Position numbers and translations under genes: made by a program. A model generated the notes under the pieces. It saw only the letters and a list, made by a program, of their open reading frames with translations, searched no databases and was not told where the DNA came from. 64,000 nt of DNA from Chinchilla lanigera (Eukaryota > Chordata > Mammalia > Rodentia > Chinchillidae): positions 9,416,865 through 9,480,864 of the forward strand of contig NW_004955473.1 in the NCBI RefSeq assembly GCF_000276665.1, given 5' to 3'. This document shows, piece by piece, positions 9,759 to 19,320 of the stretch. Position 1 is the first letter of the stretch. Each line of letters starts with the position of its first letter.

Positions 9759-11462
9759 TCAGTGAGTTTGTTCGGAGTCAGCACCTCCACTTTCACCTGG
9801 CTTGCAGATCTTCCGACATTTGTGGCAGGAAACCCGACTTGAAGGATTCACACCTTTACACCGCGAGCAGACCCAATTGTCTGGACTACCTTGTGAGACA
9901 GACTTCTGTTGCTGAGATTTTGAGGCTTTTCTTCTTCGTGGTTGCTTGGCCTTCTGTATCTTAACCTGCTGTTTCGTGTGGCTTTGCATCACATCCTGGA
10001 TCTTACTATCCCCCGGAGGAGCCATCCCCTGGGGCACCACCATCTCCTCCTTCTGGCTGTGGCTGCTACCGTCAACTAGGACGGCTGTCTCCTGTGGCTT
10101 CACCACCTCTTCCTTCTGGCTCTGACTGCTGCTACCCTCCAGGGCAGTCATACTCAGGGGCACCACCAACTCTTCCTTCTGACCGTGGCTGCTGCTGTCA
10201 CCCAGGGTACCTGTCTCCTGGGACCCCTCTGAAACTTCTTGCTGGCGGTGGCTACTGCTATTCCCCAGGGGAGCCATTCCCTTGCAACACTGAGGATCTT
10301 CCTTTTGTGTGTGGCTGCTGCTGTCACCCAGGGAAGCTGTCCCCTGGAGCTTTACCTCCTCTTCCTTCCAGCTGTAGCTGCTGCTGTTCCCCAAGGTGTC
10401 TGTCTCTTGGGGCTTCTTTGAAACTTCTTCCTTGCTGTATTTACTGCTGTTCCCCGTGGAAGTCATTTCCTGGGGACACTCAGGATTTTTCTCTGCCCTG
10501 TGGCTTCCGCCGTCTTCCTGATGACCCCCATCCTGGATGTTCTCAGAATGTGTACCCTGACTCTGGTCCCACAGAGGAGCCGCCTCTTCTTGGGACCCCA
10601 CTGCAGCCAAGAAGCCCTGAAGGTACATCTCTGTAGGCAACAAACGGGGTTCACCTGCTTCCATTCCTGCTGTCGTTGTTGCTGTTGCTTCTGATCCCAT
10701 TACTGCTGGGAATGGCAGAGGTGTTGAGTATGGGACTCTCACTGGAAATGGTGCATGGAATGGGAATTGATGTGGCACAGGAACTCGCAGCGGTGGGGGC
10801 ACTGGCTGGGCCCAAGACCTCGGGGGTTCTTGGACATAAAGCAAGGTTCTTGGAGCTGGCATCTGGGTCCCCAAATGTGGCGTACCCTGAGCCCTGGCGG
10901 CCATTTCACCTGTTTGCTTCTGTGCACCAACGAGCCACTGTGCAGCCCTGTGTTGTTCAGTTCCCGGAATAAGTACAACTTCCTGGGGCAGTGAATGGGC
11001 CTGTGCTAACCACTCGGCCTGGAGCAGCTTCCTGCGAAACATTTCGCGCTCATCCAAAGCCTGCCGCAGGGCAGCCCTCAGGAGGTGCAGCTGTGCTGTA
11101 GCCTGGTCTCGCTCGCCACGCATCCTCTGCGTCTCAGATGCCAGAGCCCAGTAACCTGTCTCGTGCTCCTCCATCTGCTTCTGCAGCCGCTGGAGCAGCT
11201 CTCCCTGCTGCTCCTGCAGCCTGGCGGCCGCTCGCACCCCTAGGGCCAGTGCGCTCCAGGTACTGGCCCTCTTGCGCTCGAGCGCCACCTGCTGGTCGGC
11301 CAGGATCGTGTGAAGGCCGTCCTCTACCTCTTTCCAGGACCGCGAGCGGAAGGTTAAATAAAAGTCTGAGTCCCCACCATTACTGCAGATTTCACTGTTA
11401 ATGAACTGCATCACATCAGCATGGCGGAAGCCATTGTTGGGGTCCCCGAGATCCACCGCCAT
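9759..11462 (-). CDS. TEX13: TEX13-family protein (C/D type), RanBP2 zinc finger
   Basis: Uninterrupted 567-codon ORF on the minus strand. Residues 1-150 match the TEX13 family N-terminal domain as I know it (DP..GFRH near the start, FYL, SW.EVED, WSALALGVR), followed by a Glu/Arg/Gln-rich likely coiled coil (about 80-155). A proline-rich stretch spans about 205-250. Seven tandem 21-residue repeats (consensus LGDSSSHSQKEE...PQ.MA) span 335-481, with a partial eighth copy. A basic patch (PRRRK, 508-512) precedes a complete RanBP2-type zinc finger, with W530, C532, C535, N539, C546 and C549. Fingers of this class bind single-stranded RNA, and TEX13 proteins are testis-expressed, so a role in germ-cell RNA handling is inferred. 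The ATG has G at +4, and the family motif starts about ten residues after it. The start resembles TEX13C/TEX13D more than TEX13A; the exact paralogue is unresolved. No truncation or frameshift is visible. Confidence 0.93.
   Translation of the reverse strand: MAVDLGDPNNGFRHADVMQFINSEICSNGGDSDFYLTFRSRSWKEVEDGLHTILADQQVALERKRASTWSALALGVRAAARLQEQQGELLQRLQKQMEEHETGYWALASETQRMRGERDQATAQLHLLRAALRQALDEREMFRRKLLQAEWLAQAHSLPQEVVLIPGTEQHRAAQWLVGAQKQTGEMAARAQGTPHLGTQMPAPRTLLYVQEPPRSWAQPVPPPLRVPVPHQFPFHAPFPVRVPYSTPLPFPAVMGSEATATTTAGMEAGEPRLLPTEMYLQGFLAAVGSQEEAAPLWDQSQGTHSENIQDGGHQEDGGSHRAEKNPECPQEMTSTGNSSKYSKEEVSKKPQETDTLGNSSSYSWKEEEVKLQGTASLGDSSSHTQKEDPQCCKGMAPLGNSSSHRQQEVSEGSQETGTLGDSSSHGQKEELVVPLSMTALEGSSSQSQKEEVVKPQETAVLVDGSSHSQKEEMVVPQGMAPPGDSKIQDVMQSHTKQQVKIQKAKQPRRRKASKSQQQKSVSQGSPDNWVCSRCKGVNPSSRVSCHKCRKICKPGESGGADSEQTH
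10020..10460 (-). repeat. Seven 63-bp coding tandem repeats inside TEX13
   Basis: Exactly 441 bp encode seven in-frame 21-residue units (residues 335-481), and an eighth starts at residue 482. Units diverge in sequence but not in length. Each carries a G[DN]SSS core and most have a following QKEE-like acidic patch. The exact multiple of 63 shows that unit gain or loss keeps the frame. Confidence 0.9.
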
Positions 11463-11506
11463 AGCTGTTACGGCCTAGTCAAGTGACTACCTCACAAAGT
11501 TCCGCC

Positions 11507-11538
11507 ACCGATAAACGCTGTGACCGATAAACGCTGTG
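11507..11538. repeat. Exact 16-bp tandem repeat upstream of TEX13
   Basis: Two adjoining identical copies of ACCGATAAACGCTGTG, each containing a GATAA core. A third partial match (GGCCGTTAACGG) follows. The repeat lies 45-76 bp upstream of the TEX13 start codon. Confidence 0.9.
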
Positions 11539-11591
11539 GCCGTTAACGGTTTCCGCCCAACTCAACTCTCCACTCAGTCCTATTTCCGTCC

Positions 11592-12020
11592 GTGCCCACC
11601 TCTCTTAATCTCTCAAAAAAGCAAACTGATCCGCTCACCAGAGCAACCACTTCCTCTCACCAGCGTGACGCGTCCGAGAAGGAAGTTGTGTATCAGGCCG
11701 CAAGGACTGCTGGGTCCAGCCTCACTCCCCACAGCGCCACCTACAGGAAGACTGGACCGTGTCGCTGCAGTGAGCACTGCCCTAAACCCAAATTGGGAAG
11801 AATGAAAAGAAGGTTCTTTGGGGACTATAACCCACCGGGGAGGATCAAGCCTTCAACCACACACACGTACACTCCTAAAGTGCCAGGGAAGGGGAATCAA
11901 AGATCAGACAATATCTGGGCAAGGAAGGAGCAGCGAGACAAGGGGAAGAAGTCAGATCTGAGGAAGGGAGCTTTAGCAGACAAAGGAATTACAGAGTTAT
12001 CGGTTCAAAAAAGTGAATAA
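11592..12020 (+). other. Divergent 142-codon ORF beside TEX13
   Basis: An ORF on the strand opposite TEX13, starting 130 bp upstream of its ATG. It is rich in Lys, Arg, Ser and Thr, with no domain I recognise. It overlaps the candidate promoter and may be a chance frame in CpG-richer DNA, or part of a divergent transcript. Confidence 0.2.
11734..11747 (-). promoter_or_regulatory. CTCF/CTCFL-like site
   Basis: Read on the minus strand, CCTGTAGGTGGCGC fits the core CTCF consensus CCASYAGRKGGCRS at all but one position (T for A at position 3). It lies about 270 bp upstream of the TEX13 ATG. Binding is inferred. Confidence 0.45.
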
Positions 12021-12093
12021 GGTGCAAGCTGGTTCTGTTGAAACTCAGGAAAAAAGAGGAAGGGTAGAGGGGATTGAGAAAGATGTGAGGGGT

Positions 12094-12182
12094 TGCTGGG
12101 GATTTAGCTTAGCGGCACAGTACCTGCCTGGCAAGTGCAAGGTCATGAGTTTGATTCCCGGTACTGGAAAAAAAAAAAAAAA
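12094..12182 (+). repeat. ID SINE
   Basis: GCTGGGGATTTAGCTTAGCG start, B-box GAGTTTGATTCCCGG and A tail. It is of the older type with CCCGGTACTGG before the tail. Confidence 0.92.
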
Positions 12183-13419
12183 GACAAACATGTGAGAGTA
12201 AAAGCTGGATTTGAACTGGTGCTGTAAGAAGTTTGTGAAAGAGCGGGAGCAAGGTTTATTGCACACAAATGAAGTAAAAACCTAGCAGTTCTTACAAGAT
12301 TACAATGGCCAAGCCATAGGTGAATCCATTAGAAAAAGCACCACTGAAATATTAGACTGGACAAGAAAGGAAGGGAAGCCAAAGCAAGAATGTTCTGGGA
12401 ACATAGGGAGCTATTAGAGATAGGAGGCCGCAACAAAGGTGCATGCCCTAATTCAGTGAAAAAGAGGAAAAATAATGTCTTTGAACTCCACACTGTGTAG
12501 CAGAATTCTCTGATGAATGATAAGACAATGTGTAGAGGTGAATCCTTAGTGAAGATGTTGGATATCATATTCCTGAGGGCTTCTGAAAGATATTGCAAGC
12601 CATGGGCAGGGATGTTTTACTATGGAACGTGTTGGGATGCTGCTCTTTGCTCAACTCCTGCAGAGTTCCCACCTTATTCACTCTCACAGGAAGAATTTTC
12701 TCAGCTCTAAAAGTATTTACTTTTAATTTGAATCCCAACTTCTCTCATTCCTAAGGAGTTTAATTTATTCATTATCTCTCCACTGACTTCTCTATTTCAA
12801 TTTCTTTCCTGCTATCTCTCACTGCTTTCCCAACATAAGATGAGCATGCTATAAAAGTCATGTCTACATTTTGTATACCTTAACTTCTAACGAGAAAACT
12901 ACAGAAAATAATTGTAAAGCACTAATAACACAAGTTTAGTACAAACTGAACCATCTGTAGCATTTACTCTTCTGACAAATTTTTGTAATCAATGGAACGC
13001 TTTCATCTGTGCCACCAAACTGTGTTGATTTTCAATAAGTCAATCCAGCTGCTCCTGCTTTGTTCCTCTTTGTTGCCTACTCTGTAGCTTCACTCTCCCC
13101 TTAAATATTGTTCTCCGTCTTTGTTTTCTCCTCACACTCCTCATGTATTAGGTATTATCCTTCATTGCAGGTATTTTTTCTGGGTTATTCCATCTATTCT
13201 TGTTCACAGTTACCATCATTAATTGCTAAAGACTCCCAAAACTTTATATCCAGGATGCTGTGTCCCACAAACTTCAGAGTAACTGAAGTAGCAATCTCTT
13301 AGAGGCCTTATTCTTCACAAGTCCTAAACTCATCAGTACAGTACTATTTTGTACACAATTTATCAAGTTTTTTTAACATTGATGAAAATACACATCCTTG
13401 AAAAGTTATTGCAACACTG
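12183..13419. other. No feature recognised
   Basis: AT-rich and pyrimidine-rich; no supportable gene or repeat. Confidence 0.55.
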
Positions 13420-13437
13420 AAATAAAAACATGCAACA

Positions 13438-13570
13438 AAAAAAAATACAACAAGCACTGATAATTTCCTACCACTTTGTTTGTAACTCTGTATTGTCTGT
13501 ATTGTTCTTTTGCTATTTTGTAAAAGGCTGTCTGTCTGTTAATGTTTTCCTCCTTTTATTTTTAAAATGA
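13438..13570 (+). mobile_element. Very short 5'-truncated LINE-1 insertion
   Basis: Only the last 133 bp of the L1 3' end, flanked by a perfect 18-bp duplication AAATAAAAACATGCAACA (13420-13437 and 13571-13588). A complete retrotransposition event, severely truncated. Confidence 0.9.
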
Positions 13571-13589
13571 AAATAAAAACATGCAACAG

Positions 13590-14160
13590 TCTTTTCTTGT
13601 TCTCTGGAGGATAGAGTCTAAGGCCCCCAGCGGATGCTTGCAATGGTGGATAGTATAAAACCATATACATATTATAGTTTTTCTATACAATCAAATTTCC
13701 TGTCACAAGTTCACAGATAAAAGACTCATTCTTTGTGTCAGTAATAGCTAACTCATCATACCATTTTTTTATTTCCATGTTGAGAGCTTTCACCTTTTAC
13801 CTTAAAGGAGGCACTTTGTGGTTTCTCTTTGTCATGTTTTAAGTACCAGCATCACTACTCTTTCACTTAAGAACCATTATTAAGGAAAATGAGGGTTATT
13901 CAATTACAAGCACAGGAGTACTATGATAATCTGATAATTGACATGGCTACTAAGTCACTAATTTATACAGTATGGATGTGTTAGACAAAGGGATGATTCA
14001 TTTCAATGCTGAGTGGACTACAATGGTATTAGATTTTATTACACTCCTCATAACTAAGCACAAACTAAAACTACATTTTGTTTATTTCTGGAACTTGCTA
14101 TTTAGTATTTGCAGATGGCAGTTGACCACGGGTAACAAAGTACAGAAATAAAATGACAAG
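13590..14160 (+). mobile_element. Tigger-like DNA transposon remnant
   Basis: GGTGGATAGTATAAAACCAT followed by TATTATAGTTTTTCTATACA and, near the far end, GCAGTTGACCACGGGTAAC are the blocks of Tigger/MER2-type elements. No transposase frame. Confidence 0.6.
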
Positions 14161-15280
14161 TTAGAGTGAACTATTATGTATGTAAGGTAATTATCATTGT
14201 CATCAATACTGCCCTTGTAACTGGAAAAGAAGCTTAGAGAAAGAGGGACTTATGCTGGAAATTGAACAATGGGTAGGACATAGATGACAACAGTAAGGGG
14301 GAAAACAAACATACAGTTGATAAAAGATGTTTTCCTGTTTTGTATTAATTATCTGTTTGGCCAAGTTCTGTACCAGGTCAGCCTGTTCTGTCATACCCAG
14401 TTGAATTATATTGCTCAACTTGTAGGACAATTGCCTCCTGTGTTTTAGTTCCATTGCGTTTTTAGAAATAGACATCTGGTCCCCCACCTACCCGCCTCAT
14501 ACACTTCAGCTATTTCCATGGATGCTCTTTGCTAGAACTGCACATCAGATACCACCAAGGAGGCACCATGTGTGTACTGGCATTTGTGATATTCCAGGAT
14601 CTATATTTCCTTCTGGGTACTGAAGGAATCATCTGTCCTTTATCAGAAAGAAAACACATTCTGTGTATGAAAGAGAAACATTGGGGTTGTTAAAGAGTGG
14701 AATTAGGCCTACACATAGAATATAAAGGAAAAAAATGAAAACGCATATTGAGAGGAAATTTGTATGAAAGTAAATGATTTTATAGAATGATAACAGTAAT
14801 AATTTCTTAGGTTAGTAATGGAAAAATACAAAGAAAATGGAAAAATCTGATATGACACTGAAGTATTAAAATTTTAGTGTATTTATCTATCTATATAAAT
14901 AAAGATAAAAGTTTTCCCAGAAAACAACACATTTTCATATGTGAAATGATTCAGCTTGCCAAATTTTGAATAAATATTAAAAGAAGCAGCATTGCTTTAA
15001 TGGACATATGCAAAAGCATTCAGATGTTAAGAGGAGCAGCTATCTATTATAAGCTCTGTTTTCCAAATAAGCATAATCATCAATGCGATACTAAGTGAAG
15101 GTAGAAATAATTTCATTTAAACCAAAACCAGAGTTATACACTAATTATCTTTTCCTGTAGTATTTTATGCATTCATATTATAAATAATGATGGTGCTAAT
15201 GAAAAGTTTGCCTTCTGGGTTTTTTATATAATAATAATTAATAAAAATGTTTTAGAATTTACCCTGTACTAGGAATGTCC
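14161..15280. other. No feature recognised
   Basis: A 94-codon minus-strand frame (14203-14487) has no motif I recognise. Confidence 0.5.
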
Positions 15281-15284
15281 ACAC

Positions 15285-15425
15285 ATTGTATACATTATCT
15301 TACCTGATCATCACCACAACCAGATAAGGTGTAATATTACCTCGATTTTTGAAATGAGTAAATTGAGATTTCATAAAGGTAAATACATTTTACAAAACCC
15401 TACTGCCAACATTTATGGAAACCAG
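15285..15425 (-). repeat. MIR-like
   Basis: ACATTATCTTACCTGATCAT, then ATTTTTGAAATGAGTAAATT: antisense MIR-type core, decayed. Confidence 0.5.
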
Positions 15426-15429
15426 AATT

Positions 15430-16915
15430 AGTACAATCAGTAGCTTAACTGTTCTGAGTTTTAAAAAATCCACATTCATAACATTGCACTCCACTGGGGA
15501 AATGACACATTTCCCAGAACTCTGACATCCAAACTACAAAACAAATTACATTATAGATGCAATGCTACCTATGCAAAACTTAAAGTGAAAGAGAAAATGT
15601 TCTTCAGTTCAAAAGTTAAAAGGCCAAAACTTGTCTGTAATGTACTAGGTAACCTAACTAAAAAGGAATTAAGAAAAAGAAATGATGAACTTAAAACAAG
15701 AAACAGGAATCAGAGAGTACAAGTTGAAAGTGGTATAACAAAGCTACCCAACATATTAGACACTGAACAATGGATGGGACCACTCCAATGCTTTGATCAT
15801 ATTTATCCCAGTAGCAAGGCATCAGACAATAAAATTTCCATGGGGGAAAAATACATGAGAATCATTCAACCAATTCCAGCTTTTCTCATTACATGTGGAG
15901 TTTTGTCTCCTGACAATAATTGGACTTCTGCTCTGTGTATTAAGTAGAGAGGAAATTCCTTGTTCATTGCTGAAGTACTGCACTGTGCTGGACAGTTACA
16001 TTGTAAACAAGGCAGCAGTCAGACTTTATACATTGAGCCCTTTTGAATTACACTGTTTCAAACTAGTCTCCATAACATTGGTAATACTTGAGTACTCAAC
16101 CAAATTGAACTTCTGGCCTGCAGAGCTGAGGAGCACATTTTGGAATTATTCTGCCTTTGGTGTCATGACTCACAAAGCTACAAGTTAAGCTAACTGAGTA
16201 AGGCTGATCATGACGATCACTATAATTTCAAAGAGCATCAGATGTACCGTGACATCTGTAACGTTTCTCCTTATGTGAAAGCTATAAAAAATAGATGAAA
16301 TTACAAGCAGCATTTGAATTTTCATAAAAAAAATGAGTCACATTCTTTAGTATTTCAACAATCCATTAAAGCAACACAACTTCAGGTGCTCTACTGCAAG
16401 CATTGACCTCCTATATCTAAGGAATATTAAGCTTAATTTTAGATACATGTAATAGAGTGTTATAGATTTAAAGCCACATCTTTTGCTCACCACTGTTTAT
16501 ATTTATAGTGGCAAGCTTACTGTTTGTATTCCCCAGAAGAGTTATTCTCTATTTTACCCCTTCTGTTGTTCTGTTGTCTTCCTTTAAATATCTGTTTTCA
16601 GAGAGCTAGAAATGTCACATCACTCTCTTCAAATTGTGTTTTAATTTGACATGAAAATTAGGATGCAGTCATAATGTTCCCCATCACTGTCTCTTTAGTT
16701 ATTTTAAAGTAGGACAAATAATGAGTGATATTAATCCTTTTAGTATCAACACAGAGTATAGTAGAAAAGGTCCTATGGATGTTATGATAAATCCACACAA
16801 AAATTTCCTTTTCTGCCTCTCCATTTCTAAATTTAATGATGCTCCACAGTCAGTCTTTCTTCCATTAACAAATACAGTTCTACAACTTATAAAATTATCT
16901 CAAAAATTCAAGAGT
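15430..16915. other. No feature recognised
   Basis: A 120-codon plus frame (15585-15947) is Lys-rich at its start and matches nothing I know. The rest is AT-rich. Confidence 0.5.
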
Positions 16916-16918
16916 TTT

Positions 16919-17070
16919 AGCCAGGTGTGATGGTACATGCCTGTTATTCCAGCACTTGAGAGGCTGAGGCAGAAGGATTTCCAGGAGTTTAGAACCATCC
17001 TCGGTTACATAGTGCATTCAAGGCCAGCTTGAACTACACAGTGAGACCCTATCTCAAAAAAAAAAAAAAA
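16919..17070 (+). repeat. B1-type SINE
   Basis: Diverged B1 with CATTCAAGGCCAGCTTGAAC and an A tail. AAATTCAAGAGTTTT before it is matched imperfectly by AAATCAAGAATTTT after it. Confidence 0.9.
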
Positions 17071-17084
17071 ATCAAGAATTTTTT

Positions 17085-17770
17085 CCACTTCTACCATTAT
17101 TCTAGTGCTCTCCCCCTGCTCTATGCAAAAGAAGGAAAAACAATATCCTTCCTCTTATTCTATTACCCTCTTAGGTTCTCACACAATCAGCCGTTTCCTG
17201 AGTTCTAGAAACAACACACCCTAGTATACCATAACTGATTTTGCTGAGGTCACAAAATGCTTTCAGCTGTAAGATCAAAGGGACCTTTTTCAAAACTTAC
17301 TCTGTGGAACTTTTCTATTACATTTGGTACTTCTAACCACTTTCTCTTTCCTGAAATTCCTCACTCTTTACTTCCAGAACATCAGACTCCTGCTGTTAAT
17401 GTAGAATATCTCTAACTATTGCTTTCCATTTTGTTGTGAGCTCTTGTTTTTGTAATTGCTTAATAAATATTGATGTTCACCAAAGTCTGTGTTGTTCCTC
17501 TTCTCAATTTACAAGTGTCCCCAGGTGATAAAATATATGCTTACATATTCAAATATTGCCTATATGCTAATAACTCCTACATCTATATCTCTTACCGATA
17601 TCTCTCATGTAAGCTTCAGACATATACTCAAATATGTGCCAAATACCCTTAAATGTCTCACAAAATATTTAATGTCACAAACTGAACTCATCACCAAATC
17701 CATCTCACATCTTCTCTTCATGCAGTTAGCTGCTATTCATTGCCATCGGTCACCCAAACTAGAAAAGTAT
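17085..17770. repeat. Old LINE-2-like sequence
   Basis: Pyrimidine-rich, with TCACCAAATCCATCTCACAT and similar phrases typical of L2 3' regions. Orientation not resolved. It continues after the ID at 17781-17878. Confidence 0.35.
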
Positions 17771-17780
17771 AAAACTTCTC

Positions 17781-17878
17781 AGGGCTGGGGATTTAGCTCA
17801 GTGGCACAGCGCTTGCCTGGCAAGCGTGACGTTGTGAGTTCGACTCCCGGTACTGGAAAAAAATCAAAAAAAAAAAAA
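17781..17878 (+). repeat. ID SINE
   Basis: Near-consensus ID with A- and B-boxes, flanked by the 10-bp duplication AAAACTTCTC (17771-17780 and 17879-17888). Confidence 0.95.
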
Positions 17879-17899
17879 AAAACTTCTCTTACTCTCTCT

Positions 17900-18540
17900 C
17901 CCTCTAAATCCAATTAGTCATTATATCTACCTTAATATTATTTTGGCCATTCATCGCTTTACATTCATGCCAGCACATCTGAAAAATCCATCACAGTTTG
18001 TTTTTACTAAAGCAGTAGCTTCATGACTCTTCTGAACTGTCCTATATCCTCCTTCAAATTTATTAGCCAAAAATCTTCCTTGTCAATCTTTTTTTTTTTT
18101 CACATAAGTACAATGCTTAAAACTCATTCAAAGTCTCCATTCCCTACACAGTAATGCCTAAATTCTTCAGTGTATTCCCTAAATGCCTCAGGGTGTTCCT
18201 TGTTGGCATTCCCACTCATCTATTATTCATTCCCCTATCAAGTGCTCCATTCCAGCAATGCTGAGCTGTTTATAGTCCCTGGCATATGCCTGCCTGATCA
18301 TTTCTCAGGTACTTCGCTTTCTTTGCACTGCTTTCTCTTCCCTGATCCCAATATTCTTCTCCTGGAAATCTTTTAACCGTACTTTAATGTCAGTATAGGT
18401 GACACCTGACTTCACGAGTACTCGCAGACATGGCATGTAAGGCGCTTTCTTACCGTTCTATGATCTACCCTGTGCTGTCTTTGCATCTTCAGCGTTGTGC
18501 ACAGTACTTTCACACAGTGCATTTCTATTTAATCTAAGAA
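17900..18540. repeat. Old LINE-2-like sequence
   Basis: AAACTCATTCAAAGTCTCCA, TACACAGTAATGCCTAAATT and GCATATGCCTGCCTGATCAT follow the usual decayed L2 text. Confidence 0.5.
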
Positions 18541-18579
18541 TATGAAATAGAAACCTCTAGCTATTAGAAAAGGAGTTTT

Positions 18580-18672
18580 TTTTTTTTGGTTTTTCTCCGG
18601 TACCAGGAACCGAACTCACGACCTTGCGCTTGCCAGGCAGGCGCTTTTGCCGCTGAGCTAAATCCCCAGCCC
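18580..18672 (-). repeat. ID SINE, young subfamily
   Basis: Reverse-strand ID with the GGCAAAAGC box and the GAGAAAAACC tail extension. A perfect 15-bp duplication TAGAAAAGGAGTTTT flanks it (18565-18579 and 18673-18687). Confidence 0.95.
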
Positions 18673-18939
18673 TAGAAAAGGAGTTTTAATGAGCAGCTTT
18701 ACACACATTATTGTTTCTCCCATGTTTCACCATCACTTTCCATCTTCCCAGATTAAGAAAACACATTCTTCAGTCTACTCTTGCAAATACTGATCTTCAA
18801 ACATCGTGGCTACTTGTGACTGAAGTTTAGATTTTCTCTATTTCAAACACACTTTCTAGTTATGTCTAAAATTATTTGACATGATAGGCAAAGAGAAATA
18901 GTGTATTTTTATGTCATGTGTGCCATTGATATGCTCATT

Positions 18940-19320
18940 ATTTTCTTTTTTTAAATGTTTTCTGATTTATTGTTATTGGTACTTGTCTGTATTACTTTAC
19001 AGTTAAACTTAGCATGAGGAGCTGGTATAGATACATGGCATTCTCATTTCCTGCTTGTAACCCCACTCCTCTCCTTCCCACTCCCTCTTATATTGACTAC
19101 ATATTTGTAGTATTTGACAATCACATCCCTCGTAGAGACTTGGTGCAGGTACACAGCACTTTACAATCTCCCCTTTTCAGTTAATCTCTTTTCCTTCCCC
19201 CTTGCTTCCTCTCCCTTCATCTTTCTTTTCCCTTCTTGTCAGATATCCGTCTCTCTATTTCCTATACTCTGGGCTTCATTGTGCACTTTATTTATATACT
19301 GGGATTCTTAAATAAGACAA
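18940..19320 (-). mobile_element. LINE-1 3' UTR fragment
   Basis: Pyrimidine-rich antisense L1 3' UTR with CTCTCCTTCCCACTCCCTCT, similar in layout to 43340-43620. Confidence 0.5.

Larger units (their letters stand above)
11463..11780 (-). promoter_or_regulatory. Candidate TEX13 promoter / 5' flank
   Basis: This stretch upstream of the ATG is richer in CpG than its surroundings. It holds an exact 16-bp tandem repeat (11507-11522 and 11523-11538, unit ACCGATAAACGCTGTG). It also has a CRE-like TGACGCGTC (11666-11674), ETS-like GGAAG cores, and a CTCF-like CCTGTAGGTGGCGC on the minus strand (11734-11747). No TATA box was found close to the ATG. The promoter role is inferred from position and composition. 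Confidence 0.5.

Noticed and set aside
10094..10636. A 180-codon plus-strand frame rich in Cys, Gly and Pro
   Set aside because: It is the antisense of the TEX13 tandem repeats; the 63-bp period keeps the opposite frame open.
9759..11462. Placing the window in the IL1RAPL2 intron, as for human TEX13A
   Set aside because: The N-terminus and repeats resemble TEX13C/D more than TEX13A, and I saw no IL1RAPL2 exon.
14203..14487. A 94-codon minus-strand frame that looked gene-like at its start
   Set aside because: I could not assign it to any family, and no A tail or target duplication was seen.
15585..15947. A 120-codon frame beginning Lys-rich
   Set aside because: No domain, no retrocopy hallmarks and no splice context. 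The length is possible by chance over 64 kb.
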